A stretch of DNA of 64,000 nt from Sipunculus nudus (Eukaryota > Annelida > Sipuncula > Golfingiida > Sipunculidae): positions 73,040,953 through 73,104,952 of the forward strand of contig CM049311.1 in the NCBI GenBank assembly GCA_026874595.1, written 5' to 3'. A program made the translations under genes and the position numbers. Position 1 is the stretch's first letter, and each line of letters begins with the position of its first letter. Of the stretch, positions 1-11,900 are shown piece by piece. The notes beneath the pieces are model-generated. The model saw nothing but the letters and a program-made list of their open reading frames with translations. It was not told the origin of the DNA and did not search any database.

Positions 1-445
1 TTATGATTTGTGCTCTGTTTACAGATGACCAAATGTTTAAAGATCACAAAAGTAGAGAAAAAAAAATCGTAAAAAATAAAAAAAATATAGCTGGCGCCAC
101 CAATCTCCAGAAATTGATGAAACACTCCATGATCAATATCCATGCAAAGAATCATGGTGATTAATGCATTAGTTGTTCAGATACTTGAGCTTTTGTATTA
201 AATTTTGCATTATTCTGGGGGGTACTTCAGAACCCCATAGCTCGAAGAATATAGGTCACAGTGACCTAATTTCAGGTTTACAAGGAGAATTTCCATAGAC
301 CTCCCAGGATGTCAAGTAAGAAGATTCCAGGTCTAGCAGTTATGATTTGTGCCCTGTTAACAGACAGACGCCTGGATGGCCGGACGGAAGGCGGACAAAA
401 GGTGATCCCTATAGCTCAGATGACTTACAGTCAGCTGAGCTAAAA
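1..445 (+). mobile_element. Family A element, 3' end (A0), truncated by window edge
   Basis: This sequence matches the outermost A element at 44971-51702: the same run through 'GAAATTGATGAAACACTCCA' and the same 3' end. It contains a GGCGCCACC core (about 93), a short GGAC-type tract (about 363-397) and the 3' hairpin at 412-442 (arms TAGCTCAGATGAC and GTCAGCTGAGCTA, followed by a run of A). No coding capacity is seen. Confidence 0.7.
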
Positions 446-479
446 AAGGGGATAAAAATTCTTTAACTAGATATAGAAT

Positions 480-2440
480 CATTTGTTAAATTTTGTAAAA
501 TTGTTTAAGTTCAGGAAGTGTTGTATGGTCAAAAGTAGGTCAACAAGGGCAAAATGCAAACTTGATCTGTAAAGGGTCATTATCAAGCAACACACCAAAA
601 ATCAGGCCAGTATCTGCAGGCATTGTGAAAAAAAATCCATATATGTGCATTTTTCATGAAAATTTCTGTCTTTCATGAAATTTTCTATGTTCAGGATCTG
701 TCATATGGTGAAAAATAGGTTAACTGGGACGAAACGCGAACTCGATCTGTAAGTGGTCATTATGCGCCCACAGACCAAACATTAGGCCAGTATCTGTAAG
801 CATTGTATTGCGAAACTAGAATATTAGCAAAAGTTGATAATCATTTATAAATTTAAATTGGAGAGGTATATACCATGTTTCATAACAATCCACCAAATGC
901 TTCCTGAGAAATAAGCTCCTAAGTTTTTTTCTATAATAAGCTCTGTGATATTGAAAAGTAGGTCAAGATCACCCATCTTTGAACTTGACCAAGATTTTGT
1001 AAATATAATGCAATAGCACTGAAGAAATGAAGTTCCTGTGTTGAATACCTTTAGAGATATCCTGCACAAAAGGCCAAAATTGAAAAAATCCGATAAAATT
1101 TCATTAAAAAATCAGAAATTGCAGGTGGCGCCACCAAAATTGTGCAGCACATACAGACCATCAGTCCCAATGATCATAGTAAGTTGAAATTCCACACAAT
1201 GGTTCCTGAGATATAAACTTCTTAGTGTTTTTCTATAATCAGCTCTAAAATGTAGAAAAATGGGTCAAGGTCACCCATCTTCGAACTTGACCGAGATTTT
1301 ATCAATATACATCTTCACTGATGAAATAAAATTCCAACGGTGAATCCTTTTAGAGATATCCCGCTCACAAGGTAAAAGTTAACAGACGGACGGACGGACA
1401 GACACCGGACAGACATATGGACACACGGACAGCTTGGGTGACGACAATAGCCCATCAGCCTATGAGCTGAGGGCTAAAAACGGCTGTACATGTGTATTTG
1501 TCATGAAAATTTCTATTTTTCATGAATTTTTCTAAGTTTAGGAGCCATAAAACGGTCAAAAGTAGGTCAACCGGGACAAAACGCGAACTCGATCTGTAAC
1601 TGGTCATTATCTGCCCACACACCAAAAATCAGGCCAATATCTGCAGGCATTGCGAAAATAAGTCCGTACATGTGTATTTGTCAATAAAATTTCTATTTTT
1701 CATGAAATTTTCTAAGTTTAGGAGCCGTAAAACGGTCAAAAGTAGGTCAACCGGGATGAAACGCGAACTCAATCTGTAACTGGTCATTATCTGCCCACAC
1801 ACCAAAAATCAGGCCAATATCTGCAGGCATTGCGAAAAAAAGTCCGTACATGTGTATTTGTCAATAAAATTTCTATTTTTCATGAAATTTTCTAAGTTTA
1901 GGAGCCGTAAAACGGTCAAAAGTAGGTCAACCGGGACGAAACGCGAACTCAATCTGTAACTGGTCATTATCTGCCCACACACCAAAAATCAGGCCAATAT
2001 CTGCAGGCATTGCGAAAAAAAGTCCGTACAACTGTTTAATTTTGGAATGACGGAATGACGGACATGGGAAAAAACTATATGCCCCGGCCACTTTGTGGCG
2101 GGGGCATAAAAATCAGAAATTGTAGGTGGCGCCCCCAAACTTGTTACAGACCACCAGTGCCAATTATCATAGCATGTTTTATAACAATCCACCCAGTGGT
2201 TCCTGAGAAATAAGCTTCTAAGTTTTATTTTAAAATTAGCTCTAAAACCTTGAAAAATATGTCAAGCTCACCCATCTTCGAACTTAACCGAGATTTTATT
2301 AATATACTTCTGCACCATAGAAATAAAATTCCTATGGTGAATCCTTTTAGAGATATCCAGCTCACAAGGTAAAAGTTAACAACGCCAGACGGCTTGGGTG
2401 ATGACAATAGCCCTCCAGCCAATAAGGCTGAGGGCTAAAA
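480..2440 (+). mobile_element. Interleaved family D and family E non-coding elements
   Basis: Two element types are nested. Family E carries about 180-bp tandem repeats (1480-2030, about three units, plus diverged units at about 505-810) and ends at a hairpin at 2078-2108 (TATGCCCC...GGGGCATA, then AAAAA). A family D element (about 816-1476) interrupts the E array and ends with an (ACGG)n tract and hairpin 1448-1476 (AGCCC...GAGGGCT, then AAAAA). A second D 3' portion (2109-2437) repeats the sequence at about 1105-1476 and ends in an equivalent hairpin at 2408-2437. D carries GGTGGCGCCACC (about 1124). Exact outer 5' ends are unclear. Confidence 0.6.
1480..2030 (+). repeat. About 180-bp tandem repeat (family E core)
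   Basis: Three consecutive near-identical units each begin near 'GTACATGTGTATTTGTCA' at about 1487, 1667 and 1847, and each includes 'CGGTCAAAAGTAGGTCAACC' and 'CAGGCCAATATCTGCAGGCA'. The second and third units differ by only a few bases, which suggests recent homogenisation. Confidence 0.85.
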
Positions 2441-2872
2441 ACTATACTTATTTCCATTAAACTCTCTAGGTGGGTAGGGCATGCACCAGGGAACACAAAT
2501 CAATCTGTGGTGAAAACCCCGACACACCAGCAGATCTATTAAGGCTGCTCTGCTTTGGCAGAGGTATGCTTTCTACTGACTACCTTTTGGTTAAGTTGTT
2601 TACCCGTGAAGGTTATATCATATTGGTGGCCCTCAATTTTATAACTGGGAGATCTTCAAGGGAATGGGAGATTTCCATTAAAATCCAATGAGTCAATTAA
2701 ATGACACAAAAACAGTTCCTAAAAACAGATACGAGTCATACCTAAAACAATGTAGTTGTTCACTAGATGAAACTGTAAAAAACAGCTTAGGAAAACACAG
2801 ATGAAACACGGAAGTATTGTTAACAAGAAGAAAGTGCAGCATATTTAATTATAAGTGCGCATGTGAACTCAC

Positions 2873-2990
2873 CTAGCTGTCCTGCATTGAGGCCACAGGT
2901 ATACACAGCATCGTCTGTGTAGAGTACTGTATGAAACCGACGAGCACACACTCCACGAATTATCTTACCCTTCAACACCTTCCCTCCGAC
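2873..2990 (-). CDS. IBTK: IBTK coding exon 7 (RCC1 blade; last visible exon)
   Basis: The 118-nt exon runs from acceptor TATGTAG|GTCGGA to donor CAGCTAG|GTGAGT (phase 0 to 1). It encodes VGGKVLKGKIIRGVCARRFH and then TVLYTDDAVYTCGLNAGQL. The 'L-K-G-K-I-I-x-G-V-x-A-x-R-F-H-T-V-L' stretch matches IBTK closely. No later exon is seen between 2872 and 1, which is filled by repeats, so the next exon lies outside the window. Confidence 0.9.
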
Positions 2991-5900
2991 CTACATAAAA
3001 CAAGGACATGGATCACCAGTCTTATAAAACCTGGCTGTCACTGTTCAGGATGGAACCTTCAGATTTTTGTCATTGCTTAAGACTAAACTTCTGATTTTTG
3101 TCACGTTCAAGACTGAATGTTCAGGTATTTGTCAGTTAGTGCTCAAGACCCAACCTTCAGGTTTTATTCACTGTTCAAGACTTAATGTTCATTTTTTGGG
3201 GTTTCTTTTTGTGTGATCTTATAAATATTTGCCAGTTTTTGAAAATTAATCTGACATAAATTTACATATGTGTTGTCTTCCTGTGTATGTCTTGATCACG
3301 ATTATCAAATATTGTAATATAATCATCTCATGTACATGTTACAGGGTTTTGAGAATAAACTATGTCTATGTCTCAGTCACTGCTCAAGACTGAATGTTCA
3401 GGTTTTTACCATTCATGTGATGTTTACATTATTTGAGCAAATTTGAGATACAGAATCTCTCTGAAATTAACAAAAGTCAGGCCTTCACAGCTGATGACCA
3501 CTTCTACACCTATATGGAGCATGGTGATATTATGGAAAGGGTGCTGGACTTGTGACTGCAAGGTTGTGGGTTTGCATCCTGCCTGACAGCCGTCTGCGCC
3601 GAGACTCCTAGGCAAAGTCTTTACCACAAGGGTGCGCTCCCTTGACCCAGGAGTGAATGGGTACTGGTCATGGGAGGATATTTCACCTTTTATAATTGGT
3701 TTACAAACACTCTTACCTCAAATTTCCTTTGAAATTTTAATTATTATTTCACTCATGTGGCATTACCTTAGTCTTGGTATCAGGATATGCAATAGGATTT
3801 TGCAATTTTGAAGGCACAAGGATTTCCAGTACAGTGAAACTCCCTCCTGCAGACAACTAAGTAAGATGAACAAATCACTGAAGCAGACACAAAATCTCAG
3901 TCCCTTCAAATTTACCTTTATATTATGTTTAGCATGAACTCAGTTAAGCGGAAAATTCACTATCCAAAGGACAAACTTGTTGATCCCATCTGCGTATACA
4001 GTACAAAGTAGGATCGTCTCAGGTGGAAAGATATCATTTGCTCTAAGGTCATGACCATGTGAGACTTGTATTGGACATGGAGCCAACTGTAAAACCAGTG
4101 CAAGTCAACCGATGAAAGTTCATGTAAGCCCAGGAAAGTTATCGCAGCCGCAAAGTCAGTGGATTCAAGGTGCCCATGCTATGATAAGATGGGCGTATAA
4201 TAAGCCTTTATAGTTAATCACTGATTCAGTTGTTTGGACATCAGATATACTATCACAAGCTGTACTTTTTCCTTCAGGCCAAGTATTTAACCTAACAGAA
4301 ACATATGACTAGGTTTTGGCCAATTTTGAGGACGGCTGGAGATCCTGTGTCAGTATGGGTAGTAATATAGGTAAAACTTACTACTTTTGGGAGGAGACTG
4401 TTGGTTGGTCGCGGCAGTTGTCCGAGCTGATGACAGTCATTAAGACCACAGGAGTAGACAGTACCACTGAAACAAACATAAATGTTCGAGTTACCGATAA
4501 ATCTTACACATATCACATTCAGGTAGGCATGATAATCCACTATTACAGGGTGCTGAGAATTAGAACTATCACCACCACTATGATCAGATTTAAGCAGTCT
4601 AACAAAATTTTCATATCTGAATACATGTGTAACATGTTATAGAACTAAAATATGAATTAAAATGTTATTACTTTTATTATGACCTTAAATAATTCTCATT
4701 GCGTTCCATAATATACATAGGTGTATAGTAGTGAACTTTAATCAACCTTGTGACTAAAAAAAGGTTTCTGGATACTGTTAATAACTTCTCATTTCTTTCA
4801 AAATATCAGACAATTCCCTACAACACCATGCAAGAAATATATCTGAAACCTGGTATAATTGTTATCAAGACTACAGCCTTTAAATCCAGTAGTTTTCATT
4901 TTTTTTATTCAAATTCAGATCCTTTTCATTCTCTTATTTCAAGCTCACCTTTTAGCCAGAAGAACAGTATGGTCTCTGCCGGTCTCAGCTTGTACAATGA
5001 CCTCATGCTTTAAGGATTCTATCAGCTTGGGTGCCTGTAAAACACAAGAGCATAAAGAAAAACAATATGCAGGAATAAAGTTCACAAATATGCCAGTTTG
5101 CATAAATTATTAATAGTAGCAGAAGCAGAAAATTAATCTTAGTTTGATCACAAAGCTGATTCAAAATGTTCCTTAAGATATTTATTTGTTAAAATAAGTT
5201 TCAGAATAAGAAAAAAATATCCTGGGCACAAACTTGACCAATTATTACTCTTGGACATATGTTTCCTTAGAGATATTCACTGTGACTGATGTATTAATGT
5301 GCCTGAAGTACCTGTAATCAGCTGACAAGCAGTGTTACTAACCAGGTATGTCTGTTCATCACCGTGACCCAATCGCCCTCCCTGGCCGTGCCCACAGGAG
5401 AACACTCGTCCATCCTGAACCACAAACACTGAGTGGTACTTGCCCATGGACACCTGAGAAAGAAACATCCATTATCTTACCTATCAATATATAAACAAAG
5501 CCTACAGGCCTAATGCAAACCTGTGCAACGAGATTACACCAGGTATAATGCTTCAATGCTGGACCATTACTTTTCAAGAACATGTGTAACATGTAGATGA
5601 ACAATGCAAGTACTAAACACTTAGAACAAGAAACAATAAAACAAATATCACTGCTGCAATACTTTCATGGATGCACACAACATAAAAACTAGAATATAGG
5701 TAGTCAACAAGCAACTACATGTATCCGTGGGAAAGGTGAAGTGAGGCATGCATGGATTGAGTGGCAAGGGGAAATAGAGTGAGGTGTGTTGCATAATAGC
5801 CTGGATGTCTGCAGCCAAAATGTGTATGATAGAGTGAGGTGTGTTGCATAATAGCCTGGATGTCTGCAGCCGAAATGTGTATGTAGGTTGCGCCACCCAC

Positions 5901-8900
5901 CACAAAATCCAGAAAGCTGTCCAAGACGTATAAACATGCAAAATTTTAGGCAGATAAGTCAAACCACTACTGAGATATGAGTGATTTTAGCCCAGGGCAG
6001 ACAAACAGATGGATGCTGTGCAAAAATGGTGGCAGGTGGCGCCACCAATTTTGTGTATGATTAAGAGATATGTGAGATCTATGCACATGCAAACATGCAA
6101 AATTTCAGGGGGATTTGTGAAACCAGTCCTGAGATATAAGCCTGAATGTCTGCAGCATATACATAAATGAAGGTGGCACCACCTGCCACAAAATCGAGAA
6201 AGCTATCCTAGATGTATAAACATGCAAAATTTCAGGCAGATAAGTCACACCACTACTGAGATATGAGTGATTTTAGCCCATGGCAGACAAACAGATGGAC
6301 GCTGTGCAAAAATGGTGGAAGGTGGCGCCACCAAATTTGTGTATGATTAAGAGTTATGTGAGATCTATACACATGCAAAATTTCAGGGGGATTTGTGAAA
6401 CCAGTCCTGAGATATAAGCCTGAATGTATGCAGCATATACATAAATGTAGGTGGCGCCACCTGCCACAAAATCCAGAAAGCTTTCCAAGATGTATAAACA
6501 TGCAAAATCTTAGGCAGATATGTCAAACCACTGCCGAGATATGAGTGATTTTATTCCACGGCAAACAAACAGACGGACGTTGTGCAAAAATGGTGCCACA
6601 AGTTTGCGTATAAGAAAGAACTATGTGAGATCTATAAACATGCAAATTTTTTGCCCAATCGGTCAAATGGTTCCCGAGATATGAGCTTGGATGTCTGCAG
6701 TGTAAATCTGAATGTAGGTGGCGCCACCTGTCATAAAATCAAGAAAGCTGTCAATGATGTATAAACATGCAAAATATCAGGTGGATAAGTCAAACCACTG
6801 CCTTGATATGAGTGATTTTATCCCAAGGCAGATGAACAGATGGATGCTGTGCAAAAATGGTGGAAGGTGGCACCACCAGTTTTGCGTATAATAAAGAGCT
6901 ATGTTAGATCTATAAACATGCAAAATTTTGGCCCAACTGGTCAAACGGTTCCTGAGATATGAGCTTGGATGTCTCCAGCTTAAACATGAATGTAGGTGGC
7001 GCCACCTGTCATAAAATCAAGAAAGCTGTCCAGGATGTATACACATGCAAAATTTCAGGTGGATAAGTCCAATCAATGCAGAGATATGAGTGCTTTTATC
7101 CCAAGGCACATGAACAGATGAACGCTGTGCAAAAATGGTTGCAGGTTGCGCCACCATTTTCAGTGTATGTTATAAAGCTTTCCATGGGCTACATTTGTGC
7201 GAAATCTTTAGCCTTATTGGTCAAACTGTTCCCGAGATATGTGGGTTTATGTGTGGAAACAGACGCACAAATGGAAGCTGGGCATGGAGGAAAGGTTAGA
7301 GGTCAACCAAAAATGAGGCGCAGCAGTTCGCATGTGACCGATCATAATTCCGAATTTGAAAAAATTCTGCCCAGTGGTTATGGAGGAGTTCTCCAGAAAC
7401 CTATGCGGCGATGGCAGCAGCGTCGGCTTCAGACTGAAAACATAGTATCTGCAAAACTCTGTTTTGGCGGATACAATGATTGTAGCTGGCACCACCAGTC
7501 TTATATACAACGAAGAGATATATACATATGCCTAATGTCAGACTGATATGTCAAACCTCTCCTGTGAAATAAGCAGGCGCATACACTGCAAAAGTGAATG
7601 TAGGTGGCACCACCTGTCTTGTAAACAGGAAAGCCATCAAAGATGCATAGACAGGTCAAAATATCAGTCCAATACATCAAACTTCCCCAGAGTTTGATGT
7701 ACTGGGCTGACAAGGCTTAGGTGAGTAAGGCAGTTGCCCCCGAGTGACCTGTGACAAATTGCTGCCTCAAGCTACTGCACTGAGTGAACTCTTGATCTGC
7801 ACCTGGCTGCACTGAGTGAACTCTTGACCTGTTGCATAATCTGACACAGTTGGTAGTCTGCCAAAGCTATAAATAGATTCAGGCTGAACTTTGGTGCCAA
7901 ATATGATGCAGTGAGCAGTCTGCCAAAGCTATAAAAAGAATGCAGCTACTGCACTGAGTGAACTCTTGACCTATACCTGGCTGCACTTCTTCCAATCCTG
8001 GCACTGTGCCAAAACTATTTATAGAGCTGACATCATCTTGGCTAATGGCCAACATCAAGGCACCGGCACCCTTCTAAGGGTAAACCAAGTGCTGCCATCT
8101 GTACACAAAAGTGGTCCCTACTTGAAATAACTTTGAAATTTATTTTCCCAATACAAAATGCTTTTCAGCTGACTTTTTATAAAAAAGAAATCAGGAATTT
8201 ATGTAAAATTATTACAGATGCATACTGAATGCAAAATTTAAATACAGATAAATCTCATTGATGGCAAATTCTTGAACTAGTATACGGGTAGTAGACAAGC
8301 GACTGTGTATCCGCCAAAATCAGAGTAGGACGGGTGAGGTGAGGCATGGTTTGAGTGGCAGGGGAAATAGAGTTACATGTGTTACATATTAGAATGAATC
8401 TCTGCCACATAAACATGATTGTAGGTGGCGCCAACTGTTATTTGAACAAGAAACTATCCAAGATGTATACACATGCAAAATTTCAGGTGGAAAAGTCAAA
8501 CCACTGCAGAGATATGAGTGATTTTATCCCACAGTAGTAAAACAGATGGACGCTGGGCAAAAATGGCTGCAGGTGGCGCCACCATTTTTGTGTATGTTAT
8601 AAAGCTATCCAAGGGCTACATTTGTGTGAAATTTTTTCCTGATTGGTCAAACGAGTCCGGAGATATAAGCATTAATGTCTGCGCCATGAACATAAATGAA
8701 GCTGGCGCCACCTGTCATAAAATCAAGAAAGCTATTCAGGATGTATACGCATGCCAAATTTCAGGTAATTTGGTCAAACCACTGCAGAGATATGAGTGAA
8801 TTTAGCCCAAGGCAGACAAACAGATGGACACTGTGCAAAAATGGCTGCAGGTGGCGCCACCATTTTTGTTTATGTTATAAAGCTATCCAAGGGCTACATT

Positions 8901-11900
8901 TGTGTAAATTTTTTTTCCTGATTGGTCAAACAGTTCCCGAGATATGAGCTTGGATGTCTGCAGCGTTAATGTGAATGTAGGTGGCGCCACCTGTCAAAAA
9001 TCAAGAAGGCTATCCAGGATGTATACACATCCAAAATTTCAGGTGGAAAATTCAATTCACTGCAGAGATATGAGTGATTTTAACCCAAGGCAGATGAACA
9101 GATGGACACTGCAATAATGGCTGCAGGTGGTGCCACCATTTTTTGTATATTATAAAGCTATCCAAGGGCTACATTTGTGTAAAAAGTTTTTCCTGATTGG
9201 TCAAACGGTTCCCGAGATATGAGCTTGGATGTCTGCAGCGTTAACGTGAATGTAGGTGGCGCCACCTGTCAAAAATCAAGAAGGCTATCCAGGATGTATA
9301 CACATCCTAAATTTTAGGTGAATTAGTCAATTCACTGCAGAGATATGAGTGATTTTAACCTAAGGCAGATGAACAGATGGACACTGTGCAAAAATGGCTG
9401 CAGGTGGTGCCACCATTTTTGTGTATGTTATAAAGCTATCCAAGGGCTACATTTGTGTAAATTTTTTTCCTGATTGGTCAAACAGTTCCCGAGATATGAG
9501 CCTGGATGTCTGCAGTGTTAACGTGAATGTAGGTGGCGCCACCTGTCATAAAATCAAGAAAGCTATCTAGGATGTATATGCATGCCGAATTTTAGGTGAA
9601 TTAGTCAAACCACTGCAGAGATATGAGTGATTTAACCCAAGGCAGACAAACAGATGGATGCTGTGCAAAAATGGCTGCAGGTGGCGCCACCTTTTTTGTG
9701 TATGTTATAAAGCTATCCAAGGGCTACATTTGTGTGAATTTTTTTCCTGATCAGTCAAACGGTTCCCCAGATATGTGGGTTTATGTGTGGAAACAGACGC
9801 ACAAACGGACACTGGGCAGAGAGGAAAGGTCAGAGGTCAAGGCCACTTGGTTAGGCACCAGTTCATATGTGACCGGATAATTTGTGTAAGTTTCGGAAAA
9901 ATCCGTCCAGTAGTCTCAGGAGTTATCCTGAGACGAACGCGGCGGCGGAACCTGATCAAAAACATAGTATCCGCAAAACTTTGTTTTGGCGGATACAATT
10001 AAGTTGAGTAGGGATTCCAATAATTTATAATCCACGTACAGTTGTCTTTATATAGCCACAGAGAGCTGATTATCAATGATTATAATATTGCCTGGTATAA
10101 TGAATAACTTAAATCATAAATCTAATTTTTTAAAAGCTTTTAAAAAAACTTTCTTGTCAATATTAACCAAAGATAACCTGAAATCTAAATGTCTAGTGGC
10201 ATGATGTAATAGATGCTGATAAACTGGTGCCAGGCTAGATGTAACAGCATAACACAGCTAACATATATGTTAAATGACTCAATTCAATCTCCTTAATTCA
10301 GCCAAAAATCATTCATGTGGAACCATTAATGACAATTATTATAAGAATTATTGTAGGGATTATTCTTGTAAAATATTTAACAAACTAGCTTCAGTGGCAT
10401 CAGTCACAGGTTTATAACTCATATAGGAAGATACAGCAAACTGGCTAAGTTCAGCTTCCCGTAACTCAGCCAAAAAGCACTGAGCCAAATCCATTTTAAC
10501 AAACTTGAATTATCAACATCTGAGCTAAAATGGGCTGTTATGGCATATGACTAAATTCAGCTTCCCATAACTTGGCCAAAAGTCACTGAAAAGAGACCAT
10601 TTGAACAAACTTCAGAAAGCACTACCATAGGATCATTTCTGTGCGATATTTAACATTTTGGCCATATGGTTTCAGAGAGAGGTTTTTTGTAGCCCTCAGT
10701 GTGATACAGGCACTGATGACCCCGTACAAAAAAGGCCGATGCAGGTGGCGCCACCAATACCTCAATTTCAGATATGACCTATGTGACCAACATTGACATA
10801 AAATTTGGTGATGATAGCTCCAGCCGTTTCTGAGATTTAAATTTTTATATGCTTTTTTGCACAGTTAACAAAGTTCAACCTCCTGTAACTCGGCCAAAAA
10901 TCTACGAACTGGAACCATACGATTAAACTTGGGAAAGATTGTTCCAGGGATCATTTCTGTGAAATATTGGACAATTTGGCTGGACAGTTTTGGAGAAGAA
11001 GATTTTTTAAGTTTTTTTAGCTTTTTCCCTATAAAATCTAAGAAAATGCAGTTAGAAAAAAATAAACAAAATCAGATATAGTTTTTTGGATGACTGATTA
11101 TTTGCGAAAAAATTGGTGATGCTAGCTCCTGCCGTTTTTGAGATAGCTATGGTTAAAGTACAGACGACGCACGACCCATAACACACGACAGACTACGCCG
11201 CACCATCGAATAAGCTCACAGGTTCGCTAACAAGAGCACTGCAAAGCTAAGCATCCCCTCACATGGGAGCATAATGATATGGGGTGTATAGCGCAATTGT
11301 TACAATGAGGAGGGCAGGTGTGTGCGCTTGAGCTTTGACGTCAAATTCAATAAGTTGTACATGTATGGGTGGGTGAGGCATATGTGAAGGAGAAAGCTTA
11401 AGATCAAATGATTTGGCTTAAAAATGATCAATAAAGTATATTGAGACGGATGGGAAGACAGATAGGAAGACAGATGTACAAACATAGGAGTTAGTATAAC
11501 CGCTGTTGCAAATTTGTTATGAGGGGATAATAACATATTGGGCTAGCAACTCAATTAATGTAAGGAGTATTGGGTCCAGTTGAAAAAGGCATATGGCACA
11601 ATGGCACTGCAAAGTGGAGCATGACGTAGCAGTTGGGGTATAATGTGAATTATTTGATTATGCATTATTATCTTTGATAAATGGCTTGGTAGAGTGGATT
11701 TTTTTATGTCATGCATCACTGTGAGTAGCTTTTTTTAGGTCAAGATGTGGGTACTGTGGCTATGACCTTTGACCCCGTGACCTCAAAATCAAAAGGTTTT
11801 TTCATCTATGGGTGGGTGAGCCATATGTGCGAGATGAAAGGTTTGGGTCAAACAGTTTGGCTTAAAATTGATCCACAAGCTTTTTCAAGAAGTGGGTGCT

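Larger units (their letters stand above)
5495..11229 (+). mobile_element. Family B element B1 (contains two C elements)
   Basis: The 5' end is ACAAAGCCTACAGGCCTAAT followed by GCAAACCTGTGCA. The 3' end is ATAAGCTCACAGGTTCGCTA. AACCTGTG near the 5' end and CACAGGTT near the 3' end are subterminal inverted repeats. The body is colinear with B2 (17073-20978): the same GAGTGAACTCTTGACCT repeats (about 7785-7990 against 19140-19380) and the same 3' kilobase (10000-11229 against 19671-20978). It carries C elements at 5688-7476 and 8277-9998. It has no coding capacity and lies in the IBTK intron before exon 4. Confidence 0.7.

Noticed and set aside
4316-4642. 108-codon plus-strand ORF
   Set aside because: It is antisense to IBTK exon 6, whose minus-strand frame has splice sites and RCC1 homology.
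5688-7476. CRISPR-like repeat array
   Set aside because: Units are about 129/149 bp with homologous spacers throughout, in eukaryotic intronic DNA with spliced genes around. This is satellite-like, not a repeat-spacer array.
5648-9880. Many 60-156 codon ORFs with repeated peptide patterns such as GGATxxxKIK and YxCKxxxLIGQTVPEI
   Set aside because: They follow the tandem-repeat units of C elements in several frames on both strands. They are by-products of the repeats, not genes.
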